This document shows, piece by piece, positions 25,741 through 37,781 of a stretch of 64,000 nt of DNA (within the stretch, counting starts at the first letter, position 1; each line of letters starts with the position of its first letter). Under the pieces are notes generated by a model that was given only the letters and a program-made list of their open reading frames with translations, was not told the DNA's origin and ran no database searches. Made by a program: the position numbers and the translations under genes. The stretch covers positions 186,001 to 250,000 of the forward strand of contig NZ_JAGTUU010000008.1 of the NCBI RefSeq assembly GCF_018224955.1. The letters are read 5' to 3'. Source of the stretch: Thetidibacter halocola. Lineage in GTDB: Bacteria; Pseudomonadota; Alphaproteobacteria; Rhodobacterales; Rhodobacteraceae.

Positions 25741-26825
25741 CACGCCACCCCCTTTGCACCGATGCGAACGCGGTAATTGGTGAACACATCCGTCGCCAGC
25801 AGGAAGAACAGCAGCATCCCCTGGAACAGCTGGATCGACGCACCCGGCACCCCCAGCATCAGCTGCGCCAACTCGCCGCCGATATAGGTCAGCGCCATCA
25901 GCAACCCCGCCAGCAGGATGCCGATGGGATGCAGCCTCCCCAGGAAGGCCACGATGATCGCCGTGAACCCGTAGTTGGAGTTGAAGTCGATGGTGATCTG
26001 CCCCGCCGGCCCCGTCACCTCGAACAGGCCCGCCAGCCCCGCCAGCGCTCCCGAAATCCCAAGGCACAGGACGACGATGCGTGTTGGCGAGACGCCTGCG
26101 AACCGCGCCGCCCGCGGCGCCTCGCCCGTCAGGCGGATGTTGAACCCCTGGATGTGGCGGGCCATCAGAACATAGGCCGCGATCACGGCAATCAACGCAG
26201 CGGCCACGCCCCAATGCATCCCCGTCCCGGCAATGATCTCGGCGTTATGCGCCGCGTCCCACTGCTTGAAGTTGCGCGAGCCCGGAAACCCCATGCCCTC
26301 GGGATTGCGCAACAGCCCCGAGGACACCGAGGCCAGGATTGTCTGTGCCACGTAGACCAGCATCAGGGACACGAGGATCTCGTTCGTCCCGAAACGCGTT
26401 TTCAGCACCGCCGGAATCATCGCCCAGGCCCAGCCACCGAGCGCCCCGGCCAGGATCATCAGCGGAAAGACCAGCACGCTGTCCGACGGATACAGCGCCA
26501 GCCCTGCCGCGGCGCCCACGACCGCGCCCATGATGTATTGCCCCTCGGCGCCGATGTTCCAGATGCCGGCGCGAAAGCCGATCGACAAGCCGATCGCGAT
26601 CAGGATCAGCGGCCCTGCCTTGACCAGCAGTTGCGGCCGCGAGTAGGCGGCGAATTGCGGATGAAACAGCGGATCCCAGAAGATCGTCCGGATCGCCTCG
26701 AAGGGATCCGCGCCAAGAAACCCGAACAGCGCGCCGCCCACCAGCATCGTCGCCAGCACCGCAAAGACCGGCGTCACCGCCGTCCAGAGCCGCGACGGCG
26801 TCGGCCGCTTTTCCAGCCGGATCAT
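25740..26825 (-). CDS. ABC transporter permease (BMP/nucleoside type), first subunit
   Basis: A 361-residue inner-membrane permease with the typical RAGIWNIGAEGQYIMGAVVG segment near residue 85 and multiple hydrophobic helices. It is translationally coupled to the second permease. A dispersed repeat copy occupies most of the gap between it and the ATPase gene upstream. Confidence 0.92.
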   Translation of the reverse strand: MIRLEKRPTPSRLWTAVTPVFAVLATMLVGGALFGFLGADPFEAIRTIFWDPLFHPQFAAYSRPQLLVKAGPLILIAIGLSIGFRAGIWNIGAEGQYIMGAVVGAAAGLALYPSDSVLVFPLMILAGALGGWAWAMIPAVLKTRFGTNEILVSLMLVYVAQTILASVSSGLLRNPEGMGFPGSRNFKQWDAAHNAEIIAGTGMHWGVAAALIAVIAAYVLMARHIQGFNIRLTGEAPRAARFAGVSPTRIVVLCLGISGALAGLAGLFEVTGPAGQITIDFNSNYGFTAIIVAFLGRLHPIGILLAGLLMALTYIGGELAQLMLGVPGASIQLFQGMLLFFLLATDVFTNYRVRIGAKGVA

Positions 26826-26839
26826 CGCGCTGTCCCCAT

Positions 26840-26896
26840 CTTCATCTTGCCCTGCAAACTCCGGGGGAGCGCCGAAGGCGCGGGGGCAGAGCCCCC
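26840..26896 (-). repeat. Dispersed GC-hairpin repeat, copy 3
   Basis: Read on the minus strand: GGGGGC-TCT-GCCCCC hairpin, GCGCCTTCGGCGC hairpin, CCCCCGGAGTTTG, then GGGCAAGATGAAG. Almost identical to the copy inside xdhB at 30469. Here it lies between two genes of the transporter operon. Confidence 0.75.
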
Positions 26897-26903
26897 GTTG
26901 GCG

Positions 26904-28427
26904 TCACGCGTCCACATGCGCCACCTCCATGTCATGCGCGCCACCCATCATCAGGCCGATCTGCTCGATATCGAGGTCGGCCACGGGCCGGATCGCCGAC
27001 AGGCGCCCCTCGTTCAGCGCGCCGAACCGGTCGGAAATCTCCATCAGTTCGTCGAGGTCCTGGCTGATCACGACGATCGCCGCGCCCTCGCCCGCCAGGT
27101 CCAGCAGCGCCTGCCGGATCGCCGCCGCCGCCGCCGCATCGACTCCCCAGGTGGGCTGGTTGATGACCAGCACCTGCGGCTTCTGCAGGATCTCTCGCCC
27201 GACGACGAATTTCTGCAGATTTCCCCCGGACAGCGCCCGGGCGGCCACATGCGGCCCCGGCGTGCGCACGTCGAAGGCCTTGATCACCTCCTCGGCAAAG
27301 TCGCGCGCCCGGCCCCACGAGATCATGCCGCCCGACACCAGCCCCCGCCGCCGCGCCGCCGTCAGCACGCCGTTCTCGATCAGGCTCATGTTCGGTGCGG
27401 CCGCATGGCCCAGCCGTTCCTCGGGTGCCGCCAGCAGCCCCGAGGCCCGCCGTGCCACAGGCCCCTGCCGGCTGACATCCGCGCCCATCAGCAGGACGGA
27501 ACTCGCCGGCGACAGCCGCTCGCCCGAGAGCGCCGCCAGCAACTCGTCCTGCCCATTCCCCGCGACGCCCCCGATGCCCAGCACCTCGCCTGCCCGCACC
27601 TCGAAGCCGATCCCGCGCAGCGGCGTCCCGAATGCCCCCGGCGCGGGCAGCGACAGCCCGTCGACCTTCAGCATCACCGCGCCCTTGGCATGGTCCCTGG
27701 CGCTGGGCGCCGCGAAACTTGAACCCACCATCATCTCGGCCAGTTGCCGCGCGGTGGTCTCGGCCGGGGTGCAGGTGGCCACCTTCTTGCCCAGCCGCAG
27801 GATCGTCGCCGTGTCGCACAGCGCGCGGATCTCTTCCAGCTTGTGGCTGATATACAGGATCGACACGCCCTCGCCCTTCAGCTTGCGCAGCGTCTCGAAA
27901 AGGATGCCCACCTCCTGTGGCGTCAGCACGCTGGTCGGCTCGTCCATGATCAGCAGGCGCGGGTCCTGCAACAGGCAGCGGATGATCTCGACCCGCTGAC
28001 GTTCGCCCGCCGACAACGTCCCCACGGTGCGTCCCGGGTCCAGTGGCAACCCGTAGGTCTCGGAGACCTCGCGGATCTGCCGGGCGAGATCACGCATCGG
28101 CGGCGGGGTCTCCATCCCCAGCGCAACGTTCTCGGCCACGTCCAGCGCGTCGAACAGGCTGAAATGCTGGAACACCATCGCCACGCCCGCGCGCCGCGCC
28201 TCGGAGGGCCTGGCGGGCGCGAACCCTGACCCGTTCATCGTCATCGACCCGCGATCCGGTTGCACCAGCCCGTAGATCATCTTGACCAGCGTCGACTTGC
28301 CCGCGCCATTCTCGCCCAACAGCGCGTGAATCTCGCCCCGACCGATGTCGAAGGACACGTCGTCGTTCGCCACGACACCGGGATAGGCCTTGGTCAGTCC
28401 CCGGATGCTGAGGAGTGTTTCGGCCAC
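26904..28427 (-). CDS. ABC transporter ATP-binding protein with two ATPase domains (BMP/sugar-type importer)
   Basis: A 507-residue tandem ATPase. Domain 1 (about 5-240) has Walker A GENGAGKST, signature LSAGERQRVEI and Walker B LLIMDEPTSVL. Domain 2 (about 260-500) has a degenerate Walker A (GVAGNGQDE) and signature LSGGNLQKFVV, as usual for this group. The start is GTG at 28427, inside the 3' end of xdhC (34-nt overlap); the upstream open frame is the shadow of xdhC. It energises the two permeases downstream. Confidence 0.92.
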   Translation of the reverse strand: MAETLLSIRGLTKAYPGVVANDDVSFDIGRGEIHALLGENGAGKSTLVKMIYGLVQPDRGSMTMNGSGFAPARPSEARRAGVAMVFQHFSLFDALDVAENVALGMETPPPMRDLARQIREVSETYGLPLDPGRTVGTLSAGERQRVEIIRCLLQDPRLLIMDEPTSVLTPQEVGILFETLRKLKGEGVSILYISHKLEEIRALCDTATILRLGKKVATCTPAETTARQLAEMMVGSSFAAPSARDHAKGAVMLKVDGLSLPAPGAFGTPLRGIGFEVRAGEVLGIGGVAGNGQDELLAALSGERLSPASSVLLMGADVSRQGPVARRASGLLAAPEERLGHAAAPNMSLIENGVLTAARRRGLVSGGMISWGRARDFAEEVIKAFDVRTPGPHVAARALSGGNLQKFVVGREILQKPQVLVINQPTWGVDAAAAAAIRQALLDLAGEGAAIVVISQDLDELMEISDRFGALNEGRLSAIRPVADLDIEQIGLMMGGAHDMEVAHVDA

Positions 28428-29338
28428 TCTCTTCTGTCCCCCGTTTTCCAAGCCAGTATCTGCGCCGCGACGCCGATGGCAATGGCGGCGGGCGCCTTGC
28501 CCAGCGATTTCTGCCCAATCGGACAGCAGATGCGCCCGATTTCGGCATCCGCATGGCCCAAGTTGCGCAGCCGTGACCGGAATCGCGCCCATTTCGTTTC
28601 CGACCCGATCAGCCCGCAAAAGCCGAAACCATGCCCTAGCGCCGCGTGGCACAGGGCCAAGTCCAGCTCGTGGCTGTAGGTCAGGACCAGGTGTGCGGCC
28701 TCCCGTGGCGCAAGGCGCATGACAAGCGCAGGCTCTGCCGCCGGCAGAACCGTCACCCGCCAAGGCACGCGATTGGGAAACCGCGCCAGCCCGGTATCGA
28801 CCCAGGTGATCGCGCAATCGAGCGGCACCAGCACATCCATCAGCGCGCGCCCCACATGCCCCGCCCCCCAGATCCACAGCGGCCAGCGCGGCCTGCTCAG
28901 CGGTTCCACCATCCAGCCCTGCACCAGCTGCGGGGCCGGCGCCTCGCCCCGCGCCCGCGCCCGGTCCAGCAGGCGCTGCACCGCCAGCGGCCGCTCACCC
29001 GGCCCGCGCGCCACCACGGCGCCCGAGAGCCGCGCCAGCGCCCCGGCATCCCAGACCTCGGTCCACAGCGTCACCGCCCCGCCGCAGCACTGGCCCAGCT
29101 CCGGCCCCAGCGCATGGCGTGTCGCGCCGCGGCGCTCGAAGGCACGGGACGCCGCCTCGAACTCCAGCGCCCCGCCGCCGATTGTCCCAATTTGCCCGAA
29201 GCCGTCTTTCTCGGCCCATACCAGCATCGCCGCGCCCACCTCGCGCGGCGCGCTACCCCGGACCTCGGCCACGACGACCCGGGCAACCCGCCCGTGCAAG
29301 GCAACCGCCTCGCGCAGCGTATCGAGGTCGAAACTCAT
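28394..29338 (-). CDS. xdhC: Xanthine dehydrogenase accessory protein XdhC
   Basis: A 314-residue maturation factor that binds molybdenum cofactor, promotes its sulfuration and inserts it into XdhB. The N-terminal XdhC domain (AEVRGSAPREVGAAMLVW, GTIGGGALEF) and the C-terminal Rossmann domain (LWIWGAGHVGRALMDVL) are both intact. Its ATG overlaps the stop of xdhB by four bases (ATGA), and its 3' end overlaps the transporter ATPase gene by 34 nt, so the whole block is likely one operon. Confidence 0.93.
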   Translation of the reverse strand: MSFDLDTLREAVALHGRVARVVVAEVRGSAPREVGAAMLVWAEKDGFGQIGTIGGGALEFEAASRAFERRGATRHALGPELGQCCGGAVTLWTEVWDAGALARLSGAVVARGPGERPLAVQRLLDRARARGEAPAPQLVQGWMVEPLSRPRWPLWIWGAGHVGRALMDVLVPLDCAITWVDTGLARFPNRVPWRVTVLPAAEPALVMRLAPREAAHLVLTYSHELDLALCHAALGHGFGFCGLIGSETKWARFRSRLRNLGHADAEIGRICCPIGQKSLGKAPAAIAIGVAAQILAWKTGDRREWPKHSSASGD

Positions 29339-31674
29339 CCGCGCACGCGCCGCACCGCCGCCAGCACCCGTTCCGGCGTGGCGGGCGCGTCCAGCGCCGG
29401 GTAGGCCGACCCGCAGGACGCCACCGCGTCGGACAAGGCCATCAGCACCGAGATTCCGTGCATGAAGGGCGGCTCGCCAACCGCCTTCGACCGATAGATC
29501 GTCTCCTCGCGGTTTTCGCCCTCCCAGAGCGCGACATTGAACACCTCCGGCCGGTCGGAACAGGCCGGGATCTTGTAGGTCGATGGCGCATGCGTCCGCA
29601 GCAGCCCCTCGCCGTCCCAGACCAGCTCCTCGGTCGTCAGCCAACCGGCCCCCTGAACAAAGCCGCCCTCGATCTGGCCGATATCCAGCGACGGGTTCAG
29701 CGAGCGCCCGCAATCGTGCAGGATGTCGGTGCGCAGGATGCGGTATTCCCCGGTCAGCGTGTCGACCACGACCTCGGAACAACTCGCCCCGTAGGCAAAG
29801 TAGAAGAACGGCCGCCCCTCTCCCTTGATCCGGTCCCACGAAACCTTGGGCGTCTTGTAGAAGCCCGTCGCCGACAGGCTCACCCGCCCCTCGTAGCAAA
29901 GCTTCGCGGCCTCCGCGAAAGACATCTCCGCCTCGCCCACGAAAACCCTGCCATCCGCGAAACGCACCGAACGCGCCTCGGCCTGGTGCAGCGCAGCCAG
30001 ATGCTCCGCCATCCGGTCCCGGATCGTGTCGCAGGCGGCCATGACAGCCATCCCGTTCAGGTCAGACCCGCTGGAGGCCGCCGTGGCCGAAGTATTCGGC
30101 ACCTTCCCCGTATCCGTCGCCGTGATCTTCACCGCCTCCAGCGGCAGGCCGAACCGGCTCGCCGCAACCTGCGCGACCTTCTGGAACAGGCCCTGTCCCA
30201 TCTCCGTCCCGCCGTGGTTCATCTGGACGGACCCGTCCTGGTACACGTGCACCAAGGCCCCCGCCTGGTTCAGATGCGTCAGCGTAAAGGAAATCCCGAA
30301 CTTCACCGACGTCAGCGCGATCCCTTTCTTCAGAACCGCGTTCGCGGCATTCCACGCCGCCACCGCCTTTCGCCGCGAAGCGTATTCGCAAGTCTCGGCC
30401 AGCGAGTCGGTCAGCGCATGCAGGATGAAATCCTCGACCGGCTGGCCGTAAGGCGTGACCTGATCCTCCTTCATCTTGCCCGACAAACTCCGGGGGGGCG
30501 CCGAAGGCGCGGGGGCAGAGCCCCCCCGCGCCATCTCCGCATAGTAATTCGCCCGCCGCACCGCCAGCGGATCGCGGCCCAGGGCATGGGCCACGTGATC
30601 CATCACCCGCTCGATCCCCAGCATCCCCTGCGGCCCGCCGAAACCGCGAAAGGCCGTGGCGCTCTGCGTGTTGGTCTTGAGCCGGTGCGACTCGATCCGC
30701 ACGTTGGGCAGGTGATAGGCGTTGTCCGCATGCAGCATCGCGCGGTCCGCCACCGGCAGCGACAGGTCCTGCGCCCAGCCGCAGCGGGTCATCTGGACGA
30801 ACTCGATCCCCGAAATCCGACCCTCGTCGTCGAAGCCCACGCGGTAATCGATGCGGAAATCGTGGCGCTTGCCGGTGATCATGAAATCGTCGTCGCGGTC
30901 GTAGCGCATCTTGACGGGCCGCCCGGTGGCCGCCGCCACCACCGCGCAGGCGATGGCCAGCGCGTTGCCCTGGCTTTCCTTGCCACCGAAACCGCCGCCC
31001 ATCCGCCGCGTCTCGACCCGGACGCCATGCATCGGCAGGTGCAGCGCATGGGCGACCTTGTGCTGGATCTCGGTCGGGTGCTGGGTCGAGGCATGGATCA
31101 CCATGTCCCCGTTCTCTTGCGGCAGGGCGAGGGCGGCCTGGCCCTCGAGGTAGAAATGCTCCTGCCCGCCCATCTCGATCGCGCCCTCGACCACATTCGG
31201 CGCGGCGTCGATCGCCTCTCCGGCGTCGCCGCGCGCCCAGATGCGCGGCCCATCCTCGAAGCGGCTCTCAGCGGCCAGCGCCTCGTCGACCGTCAGGATC
31301 GCGTCGCGCTTCTGGTAGTCGACCCTGGCCAGACGCGCCGCGCGCCGTGCTGCCAGGTGACTGTCGGCTGCGACAAGAAAGACCGGCTGTCCCAGGTAAT
31401 TCACCGTGTGGCCTGACAGCATCGGTTCGTCATGCGCCGAAGGCGAGCAGTCGCAATCCGATGGCAGGTCCTTTGCCTCCCAGACGCCGACCACGCCGGG
31501 GGCGGCGCGCACCGCCTCCAGGTCGATCCCGGCGATCCGCCCGCAGGCGATCTGTGCGAGGCCGAAGGCCAGGTGCAGCGTGCCGCGCGGAGTGGGGATG
31601 TCATCGACATACCGCGCCGCACCTGTGACATGCAGGCGGGCGGCGTCATGTGGCAGGGATTTCGAGACGCTCAT
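29335..31674 (-). CDS. xdhB: Xanthine dehydrogenase molybdopterin-binding subunit XdhB
   Basis: A 779-residue molybdenum hydroxylase subunit converting hypoxanthine to xanthine and urate with XdhA. Active-site and cofactor segments are present: TQHPTEIQHKVA, RRMGGGFGGKESQGN, FRGFGGPQGM and HDCGRSLNPSLDIGQIEGG. Residues about 383-402 (around GGSAPAPSAPPRSLSGKMKE) are encoded by a copy of the dispersed hairpin repeat, in frame. This segment is low-complexity and unlike the flanking domain, so it is probably an insertion. The ATG overlaps the xdhA stop. Confidence 0.93.
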   Translation of the reverse strand: MSVSKSLPHDAARLHVTGAARYVDDIPTPRGTLHLAFGLAQIACGRIAGIDLEAVRAAPGVVGVWEAKDLPSDCDCSPSAHDEPMLSGHTVNYLGQPVFLVAADSHLAARRAARLARVDYQKRDAILTVDEALAAESRFEDGPRIWARGDAGEAIDAAPNVVEGAIEMGGQEHFYLEGQAALALPQENGDMVIHASTQHPTEIQHKVAHALHLPMHGVRVETRRMGGGFGGKESQGNALAIACAVVAAATGRPVKMRYDRDDDFMITGKRHDFRIDYRVGFDDEGRISGIEFVQMTRCGWAQDLSLPVADRAMLHADNAYHLPNVRIESHRLKTNTQSATAFRGFGGPQGMLGIERVMDHVAHALGRDPLAVRRANYYAEMARGGSAPAPSAPPRSLSGKMKEDQVTPYGQPVEDFILHALTDSLAETCEYASRRKAVAAWNAANAVLKKGIALTSVKFGISFTLTHLNQAGALVHVYQDGSVQMNHGGTEMGQGLFQKVAQVAASRFGLPLEAVKITATDTGKVPNTSATAASSGSDLNGMAVMAACDTIRDRMAEHLAALHQAEARSVRFADGRVFVGEAEMSFAEAAKLCYEGRVSLSATGFYKTPKVSWDRIKGEGRPFFYFAYGASCSEVVVDTLTGEYRILRTDILHDCGRSLNPSLDIGQIEGGFVQGAGWLTTEELVWDGEGLLRTHAPSTYKIPACSDRPEVFNVALWEGENREETIYRSKAVGEPPFMHGISVLMALSDAVASCGSAYPALDAPATPERVLAAVRRVRG
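30469..30527 (-). repeat. Dispersed GC-hairpin repeat, copy 4, inside the xdhB coding sequence
   Basis: On the minus (coding) strand: GGGGGC-TCTG-CCCCC hairpin, GCGCCTTCGGCGC hairpin, CGGAGTTTGTCGGGCAAGATGAAG. It matches the intergenic copy at 26840 nearly base for base and stays in frame through xdhB. Confidence 0.8.
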
Positions 31675-33080
31675 GCCCGCACCTCCAGGACGTTGACCGG
31701 GGCGCCCAGATCCTCGAGCAGACAGCGCGTCAGCATGTTGCGCGCGGCTTCCAGCCGGTATTCCGCGCTGGCGCGCATGTCGGACAGCGGCGTGAAGTCT
31801 TCCTGCCAGGCGTCCCAAGCGGCGACGAGGGTTTCTTCGCTCCAGGGCTTGCCGGTGATCGCGGCCTCGACGGCACTGGCGCGTTTCGGGATGCCGGCCA
31901 TGCCGCCGAAGGCGATGCGGGCCCGCGCCAGGCGACCATCCTCGACCGTGATGCTGAATGCGCCGCAGACCGCCGAGATGTCCTGGTCGAAGCGTTTCGA
32001 CAGCTTGTAGACCCGCAGCCGGTCCGGCTGGGCGGGGATCGTCACCGCCTCGACGAATTCGCCGGGATGGCGGTCCTGCCTGCCATAGTCGAGGTAGAAA
32101 TCCTCGATGGGCATCTCGCGCCGGGTGTCGCGGTAGCGCAAGTGCAGTGTCGCGCCCAGCGCGATCAGCGCGGGCGGGTTGTCGCCAATCGGCGAGCCAT
32201 TGGCGATGTTGCCGCCGATGGTCGCCGCCGCCCGCACCTGGACAGAGCCGTAGCGCCGGATCATCTCGGCATAGCTCGGGTGCCTGTCGCGCAAGAGGTC
32301 GAGCACCCGGTCCATCGTCACGCCCGCGCCGATGCGCAGGCCCAGGTCGGTTTCCTCGAAGGTCTGCAGGTCGCGGCAGCGGTTCAGGAAGATCACCTCG
32401 GGCAGGTCGCGCAGCTGTTTCGTCACCCACAGCCCCACGTCGGTCGCCCCTGCAACGAGCGTGGCGTTCGGGTGGCGGGCGTAGAGTTCGGCGAGCTCGT
32501 CGGCGGTCTCCGGGGCGTGATGGTCGTGAGGGGGGCTGTCTGCCCCCCGCTCGCCTGCGGCGAGCCCCCCCGAGAGTTTTTCGGGCAAGATGAAGGGGCG
32601 AGCGAGGTGTTCCGGCACCGGCTGTTTCGCCGCGGAACGGGCGGCGCGGATGATCGGCGCGTAACCCGTGCAGCGGCAGAGATTGCCCGCCAGCGCGTCG
32701 TCGTGGTGCTGATCGCCGTTCAGGTGCGCCACCGCCATCGACATGACGAAGCCCGGCGTGCAGAAGCCGCATTGCGAGCCGTGACAATCGATCATCGCCT
32801 GCTGGACGGGATGCAGCGTGCCGTCCGGGGCGGCGAGCCCCTCGACCGTGGTGACGGACTTGCCGTGCAGTTGCGGCAGGAAGAGGATGCAGGCGTTCAG
32901 CGCCCTGGCGCCTTCGGCGTCGCGCACCATCACGGTGCAGGCGCCGCAATCGCCCTCGTTGCAGCCCTCCTTGGTGCCGGTGAGGCCGCGGTCCTCGCGT
33001 AGCCAGTCGAGCAGCGTGACCGTGGGCGAGACCCCGGCCAGGTGCACGCTCTCTCCGTTCAGAAGAAAGGTGATCTCCAT
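31671..33080 (-). CDS. xdhA: Xanthine dehydrogenase small subunit XdhA (2Fe-2S and FAD)
   Basis: A 469-residue subunit carrying two [2Fe-2S] clusters and FAD, which passes electrons from XdhB to NAD. Cluster cysteines are in CNEGDCGACTV, CGFCTPGF and CRCTGYAP (residues about 39-150). The FAD domain begins near residue 190 (LVAGATDVGLWVTKQ, GGNIANGSPIGD). Residues about 162-184, in the linker between the two parts (PEKLSGGLAAGERGADSPP), are encoded by a dispersed repeat copy in the orientation opposite to that in xdhB. It is the first gene of the purine block. Confidence 0.93.
   Translation of the reverse strand: MEITFLLNGESVHLAGVSPTVTLLDWLREDRGLTGTKEGCNEGDCGACTVMVRDAEGARALNACILFLPQLHGKSVTTVEGLAAPDGTLHPVQQAMIDCHGSQCGFCTPGFVMSMAVAHLNGDQHHDDALAGNLCRCTGYAPIIRAARSAAKQPVPEHLARPFILPEKLSGGLAAGERGADSPPHDHHAPETADELAELYARHPNATLVAGATDVGLWVTKQLRDLPEVIFLNRCRDLQTFEETDLGLRIGAGVTMDRVLDLLRDRHPSYAEMIRRYGSVQVRAAATIGGNIANGSPIGDNPPALIALGATLHLRYRDTRREMPIEDFYLDYGRQDRHPGEFVEAVTIPAQPDRLRVYKLSKRFDQDISAVCGAFSITVEDGRLARARIAFGGMAGIPKRASAVEAAITGKPWSEETLVAAWDAWQEDFTPLSDMRASAEYRLEAARNMLTRCLLEDLGAPVNVLEVRA
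32530..32595 (+). repeat. Dispersed GC-hairpin repeat, copy 5, inside the xdhA coding sequence
   Basis: On the plus strand: GGGGGGC-TGTCT-GCCCCCC hairpin, GCTCGCCTGCGGCGAGC hairpin, CGAGAGTTTTTCGGGCAAGATGAAG. xdhA is on the minus strand, so the element is antisense to the gene here, the reverse of its orientation in xdhB. Confidence 0.78.
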
Positions 33081-33206
33081 GTGAAAACCTGCCGCCTTAC
33101 TGCCTTGGCCCGTGCCCTTGGCCGGGTGCGCGTCCTCGATGCGGCGTAGAGCCCGCGCGGTTCCCTGTGTCTCAACGCTAGGCGCGGGGTTTCAGGATTG
33201 GCAAGA

Positions 33207-33243
33207 GAAAAAAGGCCCGGCCACCGGGGCGACGGCCCGATCG
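33207..33243 (-). terminator. Probable terminator of the AHSA1-like gene
   Basis: On the minus strand a GC-rich inverted sequence with a CCCGG-TGG-CCGGG core is followed by TTTTTTC, just past the stop at 33250. The stem is short and imperfect. Confidence 0.5.
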
Positions 33244-33249
33244 ACGGTT

Positions 33250-33747
33250 TCAGAGGCTGCGGGCCAGCGCCTCGAGCTGGTCGGTGGCGGTGCCCCAGCC
33301 CTCTTCGAAGCCCATCGTTTCGTGCCGGATCCGCGTCTCGCGGTCGTGGTGCAGGACCAAAGCGCGGTAGCGTGTGCCGCCGTCGGGGTCAGGTGCAAAC
33401 GTCACGATGCCGGTCATGAAAGGCGTGGCGTTCGGCCGCCAGCCCTCGCGCAGTGCGTCGGTAAACACCAGCCGGCGGCCCGGATCGATGTCCAGGAAAC
33501 AACCCTTCGAGTCCATCTGGCAGACGTCGTTGGCCGGCGCCTCGCCGTTCGGACCCTCCATGCGGGTGTTGAACCGGCCGCCCGGTCGCGGATCGATCTC
33601 GGCATGGGTGACTTTCCAGGGTAGCGGGCAGAACCATCGTTTCAGCAACTCCGGCTCTGTCCAGCAGCGCCAGAGCGCGGCGGCGCTGGCTGTCATGACA
33701 CGGTCGAGATTGAGGTCGAGGTCGGAATCCGGTTCGGGGGCGCGCAT
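33250..33747 (-). CDS. SRPBCC (AHSA1-like) domain protein
   Basis: A 165-residue START-like fold protein related to activator of Hsp90 ATPase. Typical segments are ASAAALWRCWTEPELLKRWFCP near residue 20, PGGRFNTRMEGPNG near 55, and the C-terminal HETMGFEEGWGTATDQLEALA. Bacterial members form a hydrophobic ligand cavity and mostly have no assigned function. It stands alone, upstream of the unusual 33850 palindrome, which lies 103 bp before its start. Confidence 0.87.
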   Translation of the reverse strand: MRAPEPDSDLDLNLDRVMTASAAALWRCWTEPELLKRWFCPLPWKVTHAEIDPRPGGRFNTRMEGPNGEAPANDVCQMDSKGCFLDIDPGRRLVFTDALREGWRPNATPFMTGIVTFAPDPDGGTRYRALVLHHDRETRIRHETMGFEEGWGTATDQLEALARSL

Positions 33748-33839
33748 GCTGGCTGTCCTATCCAGGCGATACCGACAGGACAGGCCGCGCCGCGTCAGAA
33801 GTCAAAGGATTCGGTGGCGAGAGACGGCCTGGAGAAAGG

Positions 33840-34100
33840 TCAGCAAGAGTGACTCAATGTTTCGCACGCGAAACATTGAGTCAGAGTTTTTGAAATTATA
33901 ATCAATGGTTTGTTAACAGATACGACCGGCGCGTTGCACTGCCGGTCGCTCGTCCAGACCTCAGAAGGCGGGAAACCGTCGTCGAGCGTGCAGCTTTTCA
34001 CCGCCAGCAGCGGTTGGTCGCCGTCGCAGTCGAGAACCAAGACATGGGCAAGGGCGACCAGGACTGCCCGCGTTTCCTTTTGTCCGGTATTGCGTAGCAA
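33840..34100 (-). pseudogene. Possible gene remnant or very short gene
   Basis: An 86-codon frame whose middle (LAHVLVLDCDGDQPLLAVKS and TLDDGFPPSEVWTSDRQCN) has GC-rich third positions like neighbouring genes, while its end runs through the AT-rich patch and the palindrome. No family is recognised and no ribosome-binding site is evident. It may be the decayed end of a larger gene, or chance. Confidence 0.25.
33850..33883. repeat. Perfect 34-bp palindrome
   Basis: TGACTCAATGTTTCG (33850-33864) and CGAAACATTGAGTCA (33869-33883) are exact inverse complements separated by CACG. A T5 run follows on the plus strand. It could be an operator, a cruciform or a terminator; no plus-strand gene ends nearby, so an operator is favoured. 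Confidence 0.8.
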
Positions 34101-34180
34101 GGTCTGGCTCTTTCAATCGAACAGCCAAACCCCCAAGGAAAGGGGTTTCCGCCCGCCGGGCCACAGCCTATCGTTTGCGG

Positions 34181-37684
<3,504 letters not shown>

Positions 37685-37781
37685 GCTACCCTCGCGGCAA
37701 TCCGCCTGCAAGGCTTTGGGCAGTGGACGGGTCGCCCGGCTTCGCGCTACACCGGCGGTGGACCCCAAGAACGGAGCCCGG

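Larger units (their letters stand above)
33748..34180. other. Intergenic region between the AHSA1-like gene and dnaE
   Basis: This 433-bp stretch holds a perfect 34-bp palindrome, an AT-rich patch with TATAAT at 33897, and on the minus strand a weak coding-like fragment (listed separately). The plus-strand sequence would be a ~280-nt dnaE leader if the AT patch is its promoter. Confidence 0.5.

Noticed and set aside
29335-32949. A single ~1200-codon minus-strand frame suggesting an xdhA-xdhB fusion
   Set aside because: The first part is an out-of-frame reading of xdhA. The real XdhB begins at 31674 and the genes only overlap by four bases.
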